A stretch of 64,000 bases of DNA from Clostridia bacterium (GCA_017507855.1 JAFWAE010000026.1:1-64000), one strand, 5' to 3'. Positions 56,277 through 64,000 are shown, counted from the first letter of the stretch. Notes: generated by a model not told the origin, from the letters alone. Program-made: numbers and translations.

Positions 56277-58181
56277 TCAGTCAGCCACGATCTCCAAATT
56301 GTCCAAGAACAGTTCGGCGCCGTCTTCGCCGAAGAGTACGATCCTCCAAGCGCCCACCTGACTCCAATCCGTGATGGGGGAGATATAGTCGATGCCTTCG
56401 TCAAAGGATACGGCTAATTCATTCCAACCCTCCTGTAAGCCTCCGGGAAAGTCTGCCATCCACGAATGAGAGACGGCCATCACGTCTAAGCTATCGGCAA
56501 ACATAATGTAGCCGGCGCGGTCGGAGGCGGCGGAAGAATATACCTGCAAACGAATGGTGGCACCGGACTCCTTAGCGGCCTTCAGATCCAGCTTTTTGCC
56601 GTTTTCATAGCCGGCGTAGGCAATGGCGTATTGGCCCTGCACCTGCAGATAGCCGGACTTGCCCTCCTTGGCGTAGGAGGAGTCGGCGGAGGTGCCGGCC
56701 TCGCCGTTATCAAAGCCCGTAATGCGCATCAGGACGTTCTCAGGCAGGGTTACAGGTTGGGGTTGGGAGGTTTGGGGCCCCTTGGGAAGCATCATTTCGA
56801 TACGTTGGCGGACCTTGCTCATAAAGGCGCGGGGGGATTCAGGCAGGTCATAGACGAGCTCCTTGGTGGTGCGCACCGTCAGCGTTTCGAAGGCGGCCAT
56901 GGCTTCCTTAGCGTCCTTCAGCGTAGTCTCAAACAGGGGCAGGCGCTCCTGTTCGGGGAGCTTTTGATGCCAGTTGGCGTCGTTTTCCAGGAATTTGAAG
57001 ATCTCCGTCAGCTTGTCCACTCCGTCCTCGGTGACCAGGTACGAGGCGTATTCCCGCAGCACGGCCTCGGGAGTGAGGGTGGCGTCGTGAGCAAAGCGGG
57101 CAAAGGCGTACAGGTTGATGGCGTTGTTGAGGGTGGAGTTACCGGCAATGACGCCCGTCATTTCGATGGCGCGCATGGCATCGATGTATTTTTTGATATA
57201 GCGGGTGTTGAAATTGGGAAGCTCCGTGCGAGAAGAGCCGGCGGAGTCGCCGTCGTCCAGCTCATCCAGCAGGAAGTGGCTGAAGCCCCAAATACGGGAG
57301 GCGCCGTTCTGCTTGGCCAAGGCCACATCCTGGGCGTTGGGGAAGTAGGATTCGGGCTTTTTCCCTGTTTCGTAGTACAGGCGCAGGGCCAGGGCGCGGT
57401 AATAGTCGTGGCCGGGGATCTCGATGCCGATCTCGGGACCGATGAAATCTTTCATGGCCAGCATCTGGCGGCCCAAGGTGCCCTCGGAGATCCAAAAGTT
57501 CACGCTGAAGGGGTTTGCAACCTTTTGAACGTATTGCGAAACGGCCCAGATATTGGCGTTGAATTTCGCGTTGGGGGCGTGTTTTTTCACCAGATCGTAC
57601 ACATCCAGCACCATATCTGTGTAATATTCCAGGCCGCCCTGAGTAGGCAGGCCACTTACTCCGCCGGGGTCGCCGGCAAAAAGGGAGAAGCCGTCGGCCA
57701 TATTCCAGACCTCCAGATTTTCCTCGATAAAAGTCAAGCGTTGGGCCATTTTTTCCGTATTGGCGGGATTGAACACGGTGCCCGAACCGTTGGAGGTATA
57801 GTCGGAGGGGCCCATGTGCTGTTCCAGGTTGGTCAAAAAGATGACGTATACTTTCAAGCCGTGAAGCTGGGCCATCTCGATCTCCTTTTTCATTTCCTGG
57901 CGGTAATTGTCCAGGGGAGCGCCGGGCTTGAAGAACCAGCCGATATCCAGCAGCTCAATGGTGTCAATGCCGCTGGCCTTCCAGAATTTGATCTGGGAAG
58001 GGGTAATATTCCGATAAGCGTAATAGCCCACTGTGTCAAAGCCGTCGCCGGAGGTGGCGGGAACCGTCGCGGGGGTCGTGGCAGGTTCGGTAGCGGGGGT
58101 CGTGGTGGCGGGCTCTACACAAGAGGCGAAGCTGATGAGCAGAGCGCAGGCTGCAAGCAGGGCGATCAGTTTGCTTTTCAT
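56277..58181 (-). CDS. TIM-barrel-like lipoprotein with C-terminal CBM-like domain
   Basis: A 634-residue lipoprotein (signal peptide, lipobox Ser-Phe-Ala-Ser-Cys, Ala/Thr/Pro linker to about residue 45). The main domain (about 48-470) begins DTVGYYAYRNITPSQIKFWK and has features of sugar-cutting barrels: IDTIELLDIGWFF, LKVYVIFLTNLEQH, ADGFSLFAGDPGG, FNANIWAVSQYVQ, GPEIGIEIPGHDYYRALALR. Acidic residues in the last piece and in FLLDELDDGDSAG may be catalytic. The C-terminal about 160 residues (from ITGFDNGEAG) are strand-rich and resemble a carbohydrate-binding jelly roll. I do not recognise the family. Tandem paralogue of the next gene upstream. Confidence 0.75.
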   Translation of the reverse strand: MKSKLIALLAACALLISFASCVEPATTTPATEPATTPATVPATSGDGFDTVGYYAYRNITPSQIKFWKASGIDTIELLDIGWFFKPGAPLDNYRQEMKKEIEMAQLHGLKVYVIFLTNLEQHMGPSDYTSNGSGTVFNPANTEKMAQRLTFIEENLEVWNMADGFSLFAGDPGGVSGLPTQGGLEYYTDMVLDVYDLVKKHAPNAKFNANIWAVSQYVQKVANPFSVNFWISEGTLGRQMLAMKDFIGPEIGIEIPGHDYYRALALRLYYETGKKPESYFPNAQDVALAKQNGASRIWGFSHFLLDELDDGDSAGSSRTELPNFNTRYIKKYIDAMRAIEMTGVIAGNSTLNNAINLYAFARFAHDATLTPEAVLREYASYLVTEDGVDKLTEIFKFLENDANWHQKLPEQERLPLFETTLKDAKEAMAAFETLTVRTTKELVYDLPESPRAFMSKVRQRIEMMLPKGPQTSQPQPVTLPENVLMRITGFDNGEAGTSADSSYAKEGKSGYLQVQGQYAIAYAGYENGKKLDLKAAKESGATIRLQVYSSAASDRAGYIMFADSLDVMAVSHSWMADFPGGLQEGWNELAVSFDEGIDYISPITDWSQVGAWRIVLFGEDGAELFLDNLEIVAD

Positions 58182-58215
58182 AGGGGGAAAACACTCCTTT
58201 TTCAGACAGATTTGC

Positions 58216-59574
58216 TCATTTGAGCATCATTTCAATGCGTTGGCGGACCTTGGTCATAAAGGCGCGGGGGGATTCGGGCAGATCGTAGATCAGCTCCTTG
58301 GTGGTGCGCACCGTCAGGCTGTCGAAGGCATCCAAGGCGGCTTGGGCATCCTTCAGGGAGGTTTCAAACAGGGGGATGCGCTCCTCCTCGGGGAGCTTTT
58401 GATGCCAGTTGGCGTCGTTTTCCAAGAATTTGAAGATCTCCGTCAGCTTGTCCACCCCGTCCTCCGTGACCAAATAGGAGGCGTATTCTCGCAGGACGTC
58501 CTCGGGGGAGAGGGTAGCATCGTGGGCAAAGCGGGCAAAGGCATACAGGTTGACGGCGTTGTTGGTTGTGGAGTTCCCGGCGATCGCTCCTGTCATTTCG
58601 ATGGAGCGCATCGTATCGATATATTTTTTGATATAGCGGGTGTTGAAATTGGGAAGCTCCGTGCGGGAGGAGCCGGCGGAGTCGCCGTCATCCAGCTCAT
58701 CCAGCAGAAAATGGCTGAATGCCCAAACGCGGGTAGTTCCGTTTTGTTTGGCCAACGCCACGTCCTGAGCGTTGGGGAAGTAGGATTCGGGCTTTTTCCC
58801 CGTTTTATAATACAGGCGCAGGGCCAGGGCACGGTAATAGTCGTGGCCGGGGATCTCGATGCCGATCTCGGGGCCGATGAAGTTTTCCATAGCCAAGATC
58901 TGGCGGCCCAGCGTGCCTTCGGAAAGCCAGAAATTGACGTTAAAAGGGTCGGCCGTCTTTTGAATAAATTGGGAAACGGCCCAGATGTTGGCGTTGAATT
59001 CGGCTTGGGGAGCGTGTTTTTTTACCATGGCGTGGACCTTGAGCACCATGTCGGTGTAATAGTCCAAAGAGCCTTGGTTGCGCAGGCCGCCCACACCGCC
59101 GGGGTCACCGGCAAAAAGGGAGAAGCCGTCGGCATGGCTCCAGGCCTGCAAATTGGCTTCGATATGACCCAAACGCTCAGCCATTTTGGCCTCGTCGGCG
59201 GGATCGAACACGGTGCCGGAGCCGTTGGAGGTGATATCCTCGGGGCCCATGTGCTGTTCCAGGTTGGTCAAAAAGATGACGTACACCTTAATGCCGTAGC
59301 CCTTGGCCAGGGAGATTTGCTGGCGCATACGTTCGCGGTAATTGTCCAGAGGAGCTCCGGGCTTGAAATACCAGCCGATATCCAGCAGCTCGATGGTGTC
59401 GATGCCGCTGGCACGCCAGAATTTCAGAGATCTGTGGTCGATGTTTTGAAACGCATAGTAACCCACAGTGTCAAAGGTGTGGGTGGGCTTGGCGGGCTTT
59501 TTTTCACAGGAGGTCAGGGCGGGCGTGATGACAGAGGCCAACGCCAAGGCTAAGGCCAGATGGCTGAGTTTCAT
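58216..59574 (-). CDS. TIM-barrel-like lipoprotein, short paralogue
   Basis: A 452-residue lipoprotein (lipobox Ala-Leu-Thr-Ser-Cys), highly alike to the first 470 residues of the next gene, but without the Ala/Thr/Pro linker and without the C-terminal domain; it ends at QRIEMML-K. Shared blocks include IDTIELLDIGW, FGPEIGIEIPGH-type GPEIGIEIPGHDYYRALALR, and SSRTELPNFNTRYIKKYID. The ATG at 59574 follows a GGAGAT RBS; the longer reading has none. First gene of the pair, with a strong promoter. The difference suggests one anchored or bound form and one form targeted to a glycan. Confidence 0.75.
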   Translation of the reverse strand: MKLSHLALALALASVITPALTSCEKKPAKPTHTFDTVGYYAFQNIDHRSLKFWRASGIDTIELLDIGWYFKPGAPLDNYRERMRQQISLAKGYGIKVYVIFLTNLEQHMGPEDITSNGSGTVFDPADEAKMAERLGHIEANLQAWSHADGFSLFAGDPGGVGGLRNQGSLDYYTDMVLKVHAMVKKHAPQAEFNANIWAVSQFIQKTADPFNVNFWLSEGTLGRQILAMENFIGPEIGIEIPGHDYYRALALRLYYKTGKKPESYFPNAQDVALAKQNGTTRVWAFSHFLLDELDDGDSAGSSRTELPNFNTRYIKKYIDTMRSIEMTGAIAGNSTTNNAVNLYAFARFAHDATLSPEDVLREYASYLVTEDGVDKLTEIFKFLENDANWHQKLPEEERIPLFETSLKDAQAALDAFDSLTVRTTKELIYDLPESPRAFMTKVRQRIEMMLK

Positions 59575-59650
59575 CGTATATATCTCCTTTGCTTTTGTGA
59601 TGGGTCGGTTTGTAAAAATCATATCACAAATGCAGGTGTTTGGCTATGGA

Positions 59651-59679
59651 CGATTTTCATATACCAGCACGATTTTCAT
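59651..59679. repeat. Direct repeat CGATTTTCAT at the TIM-barrel gene promoter
   Basis: Two exact copies of CGATTTTCAT (59651-59660 and 59670-59679), 19 bases apart centre to centre, lie just downstream of the -10 box of the minus-strand promoter, at about +5 to +35 of the transcript. A repressor bound here would block transcription. Confidence 0.55.
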
Positions 59680-59690
59680 TTTTCTCTTAA

Positions 59691-59719
59691 ATTATAGCCT
59701 GCCAAAATAAAAAAGTCAA
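59691..59719 (-). promoter_or_regulatory. Sigma-A promoter of the TIM-barrel-like pair
   Basis: Minus-strand TTGACT (59719-59714), 17-base spacer, TATAAT (59696-59691), about 115 bases before the start codon. Confidence 0.8.
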
Positions 59720-59765
59720 GAACGTGGGAACTCCGTTTTGTATTTTTGCATAGGCCAAAACATCA

Positions 59766-59794
59766 TTGACAGCGGCAGTGCCTTGTTATATAAT
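59766..59794 (+). promoter_or_regulatory. Sigma-A promoter of the 59.8-kb gene
   Basis: TTGACA at 59766-59771, 17-base spacer, TATAAT at 59789-59794, full consensus, 39 bases before the start codon. Divergent from the TIM-barrel-like promoter, 47 bases away. Confidence 0.85.
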
Positions 59795-59833
59795 ATTTCA
59801 TTAAGGAAGAAAAAACAAAAGGGGAAGATGAAG

Positions 59834-60868
59834 ATGCATCGGCGCATGTACGGATACGGCGGGGATATGGAAAAGGCAATTCCTCTTTTTCGAGGCGGTC
59901 GTATTGAGGCCGTTACTGCCCCCTATGACCCCCTGGCCGCACGCATAGCAACGGAAAACGGCATGGCATTTTATGCCTGTACCGCGGCTATGGAAGGAAA
60001 CGGACCGAAGGACTGTTGCATCGACGCATGGGGAGCTGCCGTGGATTCGCCCTGCCCCAACGCGCCGGGGTTGCTTGCCAAAAACGTGCAGCGCATCGTT
60101 TCCTTGGCCACTGCGGATCACGTAAAGGGTGTAACGCTGGATTATTGCCGATACCCGTCCCCCGCTGCCGCTTCCGCCTGTGCGGGGATGACGGTGTGCT
60201 TTTGCTCGGCCTGCTGTGCCAAAATGGAGCAGGAGGGGATGGATGTGGAGGCCATGCGGCGAGCTGTGGGCAAATGGCCTGCCTGGGAAGAGACGGATCT
60301 GCCCTTGTTGCGCCGCTTTCTCAGATTTCGTGCCAAAAGCGTGACGGCGTACGTGAAAGCGCTGTACGACGGGGTGAAGGCTGCAGACCGGGAGAAGGAA
60401 TTGGGAGCCTATGTATTTGCCCCAAGCTTGGCGCCGTTGGTGGGACAGAGCTACGCGTCGTTGGCTGGATGTACGGATTTTTTGTCACCCATGCTGTACC
60501 GCTATTACCGCCATCCCGTGGGGATCGCCTGCTTGGATCACGAGTTGGGGGCTCTGCAAAAAATGAGGGAGGAGCTGACGGAGCTTCAGCAAAGTAAGGC
60601 AGCACGCACGCTTTGCGCCCTGACGGGGATCGACGGGATCCCTTCGGAGAAGGAATTGAAAGAAAAGGGCCTGCCCATGAAGATGCTGTGGAAAGAGTTG
60701 ATGGAGGCTCGCCGCCAAACGGAGGGGCGGGTGCTTATCCCGATTATTCTGCTGGAGGATCCTCGTTTTTTGGAGGTTTCCGACGCGGTGCGCATTTTTG
60801 ATACGGACGGGGTGGATTTCTTCCTGTTTGCCCGAGAATATTTTGAAAAGCTGGACGTGTTTCAGTAA
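59834..60868 (+). CDS. Glycosidase-like protein with Cys-rich motif
   Basis: A 344-residue cytoplasmic protein (no signal). Barrel-like strands: VKGVTLDYCRYPSP (like the L-D-Y-x-R-Y-P strand of hypothetical glycosyl-hydrolase-like families), then TVCFCSACCAKM, a Cys-rich motif seen after that strand in such proteins, then LGAYVFAPSLAPLVGQ and TDFLSPMLYRYY, and GRVLIPIILLEDP. It may be a carbohydrate-active enzyme; activity is unknown. I chose the ATG at 59834 for spacing after AAAGGGG; 59828 is an alternative two codons upstream. Divergent from the TIM-barrel-like pair, so may share its control. Confidence 0.6.
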   Translation: MHRRMYGYGGDMEKAIPLFRGGRIEAVTAPYDPLAARIATENGMAFYACTAAMEGNGPKDCCIDAWGAAVDSPCPNAPGLLAKNVQRIVSLATADHVKGVTLDYCRYPSPAAASACAGMTVCFCSACCAKMEQEGMDVEAMRRAVGKWPAWEETDLPLLRRFLRFRAKSVTAYVKALYDGVKAADREKELGAYVFAPSLAPLVGQSYASLAGCTDFLSPMLYRYYRHPVGIACLDHELGALQKMREELTELQQSKAARTLCALTGIDGIPSEKELKEKGLPMKMLWKELMEARRQTEGRVLIPIILLEDPRFLEVSDAVRIFDTDGVDFFLFAREYFEKLDVFQ

Positions 60869-60870
60869 AC

Positions 60871-60903
60871 AAAAAACAGCCGGAAATTTTCCGGCTGTTT
60901 TTG
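60871..60903. terminator. Bidirectional terminator
   Basis: AAAAAACAGCCGGAAA pairs with TTTCCGGCTGTTTTT around a tiny loop, between the convergent 59.8-kb and EF-G-like genes. Confidence 0.88.
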
Positions 60904-60912
60904 TTTGGCGGT

Positions 60913-62967
60913 TTATTCGTCGTCGACCATGTTCTTGCGGGCTTCTTCCACGATCTTTTGGGATACATTGGCAGGCACTTCCTCGTAGCGGACGAAGGCG
61001 AAGGTGAAGGAGCCGCGCCCTTGAGTAATGGAACGCAGGGCGATGGCGTAGTCGTTCATTTCGGCAGCAGGGACTTCGGCGATAATCTCGTCAATGCCGC
61101 GCTCCACGCCGTTGTTCATGCCCAGCATGCGGCCACGGCGCTTGTTGATGTCGCCGATGATGTCGCCCATGTTGTCGCTGGGGACCAACACGTGCAATTC
61201 GCCAACAGGCTCCAGCAGAACAGGGTTGGCCTGGGCCATACCGGCTTTGAAGGCCAGGCGGGCGGCCGTTTTAAAGGCCATTTCGGAGGAGTCGACCGGG
61301 TGGTAAGAGCCGTCTACCAGGTTGGCTTTCAGGTTTACTACGGGATACCCTGCCAGTACACCGCGCTCTACACTGTCGCGCAGGCCCTTTTCCACGGCGG
61401 GGAAGAAGTTACGGGGCACGGCGCCGCCGAAGACGCTTTCGGTAAAGACCAGATCCAGCTCGTCGCCGGGCTCGAATTCGATCCATACGTCACCGTATTG
61501 GCCGTGACCGCCGGATTGCTTTTTGTGCTTGCCCTGCACCTTGACCTTCTTGCGGATGGTCTCGCGGTAGGCCACGCGGGGCTCGGCCAGCTCCACGCCC
61601 ACGCCGAACTTGGTCTTCAGCTTGGAAACGATCACGTCCAGATGGGTCTCGCCCAGGCCGGAGATGAGCAGTTGCTTGGTCTCGGCGTTGTTTTCGAAGG
61701 AGATGGTCTTATCTTCTTCCAGCAGGCGTTGTACGCCGGAGGAGATCTTTTCTTCATCACCGCGTGCCTTGGGCATCATGGCAGAGGTCAGGCAGGGGGC
61801 GGGGAAGGCGATGGGGGCATAATCGGTTTTGGCCCCGGAGGCCGCCAGTACGTCGCCGGTGTTTACACTTTCCAGCTTGGTCACCACACCGATGTCACCG
61901 GCCTGCAGCTCGGTCACCTCGGTCTGCTTTTTGCCGCGCATGATGAAAATATGGCCCATCTTTTCGCTGGTGCCGGCGCGGCTGTTTTTCAGCACGTCAT
62001 CCTGATGCACGCAACCGGACAGCACCTTGAAGAAGGACATCTTGCCTACGAAGGGGTCGGCAATGGTCTTGAACACCAGCAAAGCGGTGGGGGCGTTGGG
62101 ATCGGCTTTACCGTCAACACCCTCGACCATGTCGGGAGAGGGGAAGGCGTGGGTGATCTCGCGCAGCATTAGGTCCATGCCGGCCAAGGTGGCAGAGGAG
62201 CCGCACAGCACGGGGGCAATAGAGCCGCTGAGCAGGCCCTGATTCAGCGCGGAGGTAACTTCATCCATGGTAAATTCTTCACCGGCGAAGAATTTTTCCA
62301 TCAGTTCGTCGGAGGTTTCGGCCACGGATTCAAAGAGCATGTTGCGCAGCTCTTCCATGCCGGGATAATCTTCAATGTTGGCGGCTTCGGCCGTGGTCTT
62401 GCCGTCCTTTTCGCAGATCAGCTTTTTGCAGGTGGACAGGTCGAAATAGGCTACCACCTTGTGGTTTTCCACGATGGGGGCGATCAGCGGGCAAACGGCC
62501 AGGCCAAAGGTTTCGCGCAGTTGGGCGAAGGTTTTGGCAAAGTCGCTGTTATCTTCATCCAGTTTGGAAATAAAGAAGGCTTTGGGAATCTTGGCATCCA
62601 CCGCATAGCGGTAGGCTTTTTCGGTACCCACTTCCACACCGTTTTTGGCGGGCACCACGATCAGCGCTGTGTCGGCGGCACGGGCGGCCTCGATCACTTC
62701 GCCGGCGAAGTCAAAATAGCCGGGAGTGTCCAGCAGGTTGATCTTGCAATCTTTCCATTCGAGGTAAGCGGCGGCGGTCTGAACGGAAACTTTGCGGCGG
62801 ATCTCTTCGCTGTCAAAGTCGCAAACGGTGTTCCCGTCGGCGATCTTTCCGAGACGATCCGTTGCTTTGGCGGCAAATAACATCGCCTCTGCGAGAGAGG
62901 TCTTGCCTGCGCCGCCGTGGCCCATCAGGCACACGTTTCTGATTTTGCTGGTGGCAAAAGTACTCAT
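60913..62967 (-). CDS. EF-G-like translation GTPase (paralogue)
   Basis: A 684-residue GTPase with all five EF-G domains. P-loop GHGGAGKTS (residues 16-24), G3 DTPGYFDF at 80-87 with Tyr84 where canonical EF-G has the catalytic His (DTPGH), and G4 SKLD in place of NKMD. Later domains include GSIAPVLCGSSATLAG, SGGHGQYGDVWIEFEPG and RRGRMLGM. These substitutions mark a paralogue family apart from the housekeeping FusA, with unclear role in translation or ribosome rescue. It is not in an rpsL-rpsG-fusA-tuf cluster. It stands alone behind a 150-base leader. Confidence 0.9.
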   Translation of the reverse strand: MSTFATSKIRNVCLMGHGGAGKTSLAEAMLFAAKATDRLGKIADGNTVCDFDSEEIRRKVSVQTAAAYLEWKDCKINLLDTPGYFDFAGEVIEAARAADTALIVVPAKNGVEVGTEKAYRYAVDAKIPKAFFISKLDEDNSDFAKTFAQLRETFGLAVCPLIAPIVENHKVVAYFDLSTCKKLICEKDGKTTAEAANIEDYPGMEELRNMLFESVAETSDELMEKFFAGEEFTMDEVTSALNQGLLSGSIAPVLCGSSATLAGMDLMLREITHAFPSPDMVEGVDGKADPNAPTALLVFKTIADPFVGKMSFFKVLSGCVHQDDVLKNSRAGTSEKMGHIFIMRGKKQTEVTELQAGDIGVVTKLESVNTGDVLAASGAKTDYAPIAFPAPCLTSAMMPKARGDEEKISSGVQRLLEEDKTISFENNAETKQLLISGLGETHLDVIVSKLKTKFGVGVELAEPRVAYRETIRKKVKVQGKHKKQSGGHGQYGDVWIEFEPGDELDLVFTESVFGGAVPRNFFPAVEKGLRDSVERGVLAGYPVVNLKANLVDGSYHPVDSSEMAFKTAARLAFKAGMAQANPVLLEPVGELHVLVPSDNMGDIIGDINKRRGRMLGMNNGVERGIDEIIAEVPAAEMNDYAIALRSITQGRGSFTFAFVRYEEVPANVSQKIVEEARKNMVDDE

Positions 62968-63123
62968 AGACGGTTTCTCCTTTGTTTTTCAGCTGTGTGA
63001 GCCTCTGCGCCAGATACTGCCGATGCCTGCCGTTGGGGACGGCAAACACCTTACAAAACTTACGGAAAATTTTGCGCAGCCGATTGCTTCGGCCAACGAA
63101 AGCGGAAAAACGCTTTCGTGTTT
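62968..63123 (-). promoter_or_regulatory. Structured leader of the EF-G-like gene
   Basis: The approximately 155-base leader on the minus strand has three perfect hairpins: ACGAAAGCG/CGCTTTCGT (63119-63096), GCCGA/TCGGC (63093-63079) and TGCCGT/ACGGCA (63044-63028). None is followed by a T-run, so they are not terminators. I do not recognise a known riboswitch. The start codon follows AAAGGAG. Confidence 0.5.
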
Positions 63124-63130
63124 CTTAATT

Positions 63131-63159
63131 ATTATAGTGGATATATTGTCAAAATGCAA
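63131..63159 (-). promoter_or_regulatory. Sigma-A promoter of the EF-G-like gene
   Basis: Minus-strand TTGCAT (63159-63154), 17-base spacer, TATAAT (63136-63131). A TTGACA also lies inside the spacer but is too close to the -10 to serve. The stretch from 63160 to 63240 is A/T-rich and holds nothing else that I can name. Confidence 0.65.
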
Positions 63160-63240
63160 GAAGTTTTTTTTAAAAAACCGGTTTTTTTCACACTTTTATA
63201 CAGACAAAGCAAAAAAACGAGGAAAAAATCGGCCGAGGAC

Positions 63241-63269
63241 TTGAAAAATGCGCGTAAGTGCTTTATAAT
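63241..63269 (+). promoter_or_regulatory. Sigma-A promoter of the 3'-edge gene
   Basis: TTGAAA at 63241-63246, 17-base spacer, TATAAT at 63264-63269, 43 bases before the ATG. Confidence 0.7.
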
Positions 63270-63311
63270 AGGAAAAGAATTTTGTCGAAAATAGGGGGGA
63301 GAGGGACTTCG

Positions 63312-64000
63312 ATGCTGGCGTTTATCGATTCGGTTTTGGCCGTGGTGGACAGCCCGTGGGCAACGGCGTTTTTGGCCATCGTCGGCTTGGCCACACCCTT
63401 TATGGCCGTCGGCAAATGGGTCCTTTCGCGCACCGAGTTCGAAAAAAAGCGCAGGCAGAACCGCCTCATTAAGATCTGTGCCGGGACGAACAAGGGGCAG
63501 TTGCCCCGCGACAGGCTGTCAGCCTGTACGCTCAGGCTGTACGGAGATGCGGTGAAAAAAGGGCTGGCCTCTGTGGACGCGGCCTATTTTAAAAAGACGG
63601 TATTTACGCAGGAGGCTGCGGAATATGCCCCCACCAAGGCTGAGGAGATGCTGCTGCATTTCCCCATTGCTACCAATCCCCGGTGGTTACTCAGCCGCAA
63701 TCCCGATTTTAACATGAACTTGACTCTGCTTCGCGACCAGGCTGATTTTGAGGAGGACCTGCAAAAGGCCCAGCCCTTTTTGAAGCGCTTCGGCGTGGAA
63801 AAGATCACCGATTTTCTCATTGCCAACAGCAAGGAGGTCTACGGTCAGGAGGAGCCGAAGATCTGGAACGCCCAGACCTTTGACATTACCCGGGTCATTC
63901 CCCGGGAAAACGGACAGGTGGATCTGCAGTTCGTGCGCAGCGATTATTTCCATTATATCAACTATTTTTACGTTTGCCACAAGGAACTGGAGAACGGCAT
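63312..64000 (+). CDS. Unrecognised membrane-anchored protein, 5' part
   Basis: An open frame from the ATG at 63312 continues past the window end (229 full codons seen). A hydrophobic N-terminal helix (about residues 16-35, WATAFLAIVGLATPFMAVG) is followed by a basic stretch (EFEKKRRQNRLIK) and a mostly soluble, aromatic-rich region (YFKKTVFTQEAAEYA, NPRWLLSRNPDFNMNLTLL, FVRSDYFHYINYFYVCHKEL). I recognise no domain. It has a promoter and a modest RBS (GAGGG, 7 bases before the ATG), which supports a real gene. Confidence 0.75.
   Translation, partial: MLAFIDSVLAVVDSPWATAFLAIVGLATPFMAVGKWVLSRTEFEKKRRQNRLIKICAGTNKGQLPRDRLSACTLRLYGDAVKKGLASVDAAYFKKTVFTQEAAEYAPTKAEEMLLHFPIATNPRWLLSRNPDFNMNLTLLRDQADFEEDLQKAQPFLKRFGVEKITDFLIANSKEVYGQEEPKIWNAQTFDITRVIPRENGQVDLQFVRSDYFHYINYFYVCHKELENG

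Noticed and set aside
56631-59553. Two long plus-strand open frames (about 530 and 506 codons) opposite the TIM-barrel-like genes
   Set aside because: They mirror each other only because the minus-strand genes are paralogues; no RBS, low-complexity Gly/Val-rich translation.

Overview
The window reads as chromosome of an anaerobic, spore-forming Firmicute of the class Clostridia, most likely an Oscillospiraceae/Ruminococcaceae-type gut or rumen bacterium. The grounds are: spore genes (spoVAC, spoVAD, spoVAE, sleB); Firmicute ribosomal leaders (L20/IF3, L10, L1-type); consensus sigma-A promoters; an HPr-like protein; a K+-dependent membrane pyrophosphatase; and many lipoproteins for plant polysaccharide use. 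I saw no insertion sequence, prophage, CRISPR array or tRNA gene.

Layout. 1-3.0 kb (-): start of a lipoprotein gene cut by the window edge, a GH4 glycosidase and a WG-repeat lipoprotein. 3.1-4.5 kb (+): infC-rpmI-rplT behind an attenuator leader, infC starting at ATT. 4.5-8.9 kb (-): glycolytic operon pgk-tpiA-gpmI with a coupled ylmH-like gene. 9-11.5 kb (-): WalRK-like two-component system. 11.6-21.9 kb: spoVAC is separated from spoVAD-spoVAE by about 8.5 kb holding a heterodimeric ABC exporter, an Xre regulator, an AraC regulator divergent from a GH127-like enzyme, and an MFS transporter. 22-31 kb (-): CopA with a fused CopZ-like tail, PcrA, and the rpmH-rnpA-yidD-yidC-jag cluster. 29.7-33.1 kb (+): hppA, dCMP deaminase, nadC. 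33.1-40.7 kb (-): a degenerate esterase-like protein, two tandem sugar-binding lipoproteins, a phosphopantetheinyl transferase, and serC-serA. 40.9-42.7 kb (+): Cthe_2159-type carbohydrate-binding lipoprotein. 42.8-46.4 kb (-): rpmG-secE-nusG-rplK-rplA-rplJ-rplL. 46.4-47.1 kb (-): sleB. 47.3-52.8 kb (+): an operon of two pectate-lyase-3-type lipoproteins, an unusual AraC regulator and a solute-binding lipoprotein. 52.9-59.6 kb (-): HPr-like protein lacking the active-site His, hflK-hflC, a Dabb protein, a polysaccharide deacetylase and two tandem TIM-barrel-like lipoproteins. 59.8-60.9 kb (+): a glycosidase-like protein. 60.9-63.2 kb (-): an EF-G paralogue behind a structured leader. 63.3 kb to the end (+): start of an unrecognised membrane-anchored protein.

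How it fits together. Housekeeping blocks (translation, glycolysis, serine, secretion, spore) alternate with small loci for capturing and cutting plant carbohydrate. The latter rely on secreted lipoproteins, several with a Pro-Ala-Thr-rich linker after the lipid-anchored Cys. The solute-binding proteins have no permease or ATPase beside them here, so they must share transporters encoded elsewhere or act as surface sugar-capture proteins.

Most notable items: the CopA-CopZ fusion with an internal ribosome binding site; the esterase-like protein without catalytic Ser and His; the tandem TIM-barrel-like lipoproteins of unrecognised family; the AraC regulator with N-terminal HTH and C-terminal beta-rich domain; the His-less HPr; and the split spoVA locus with sigma-G-like promoters. 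All functional statements are inferred from sequence by eye; no searches were run.
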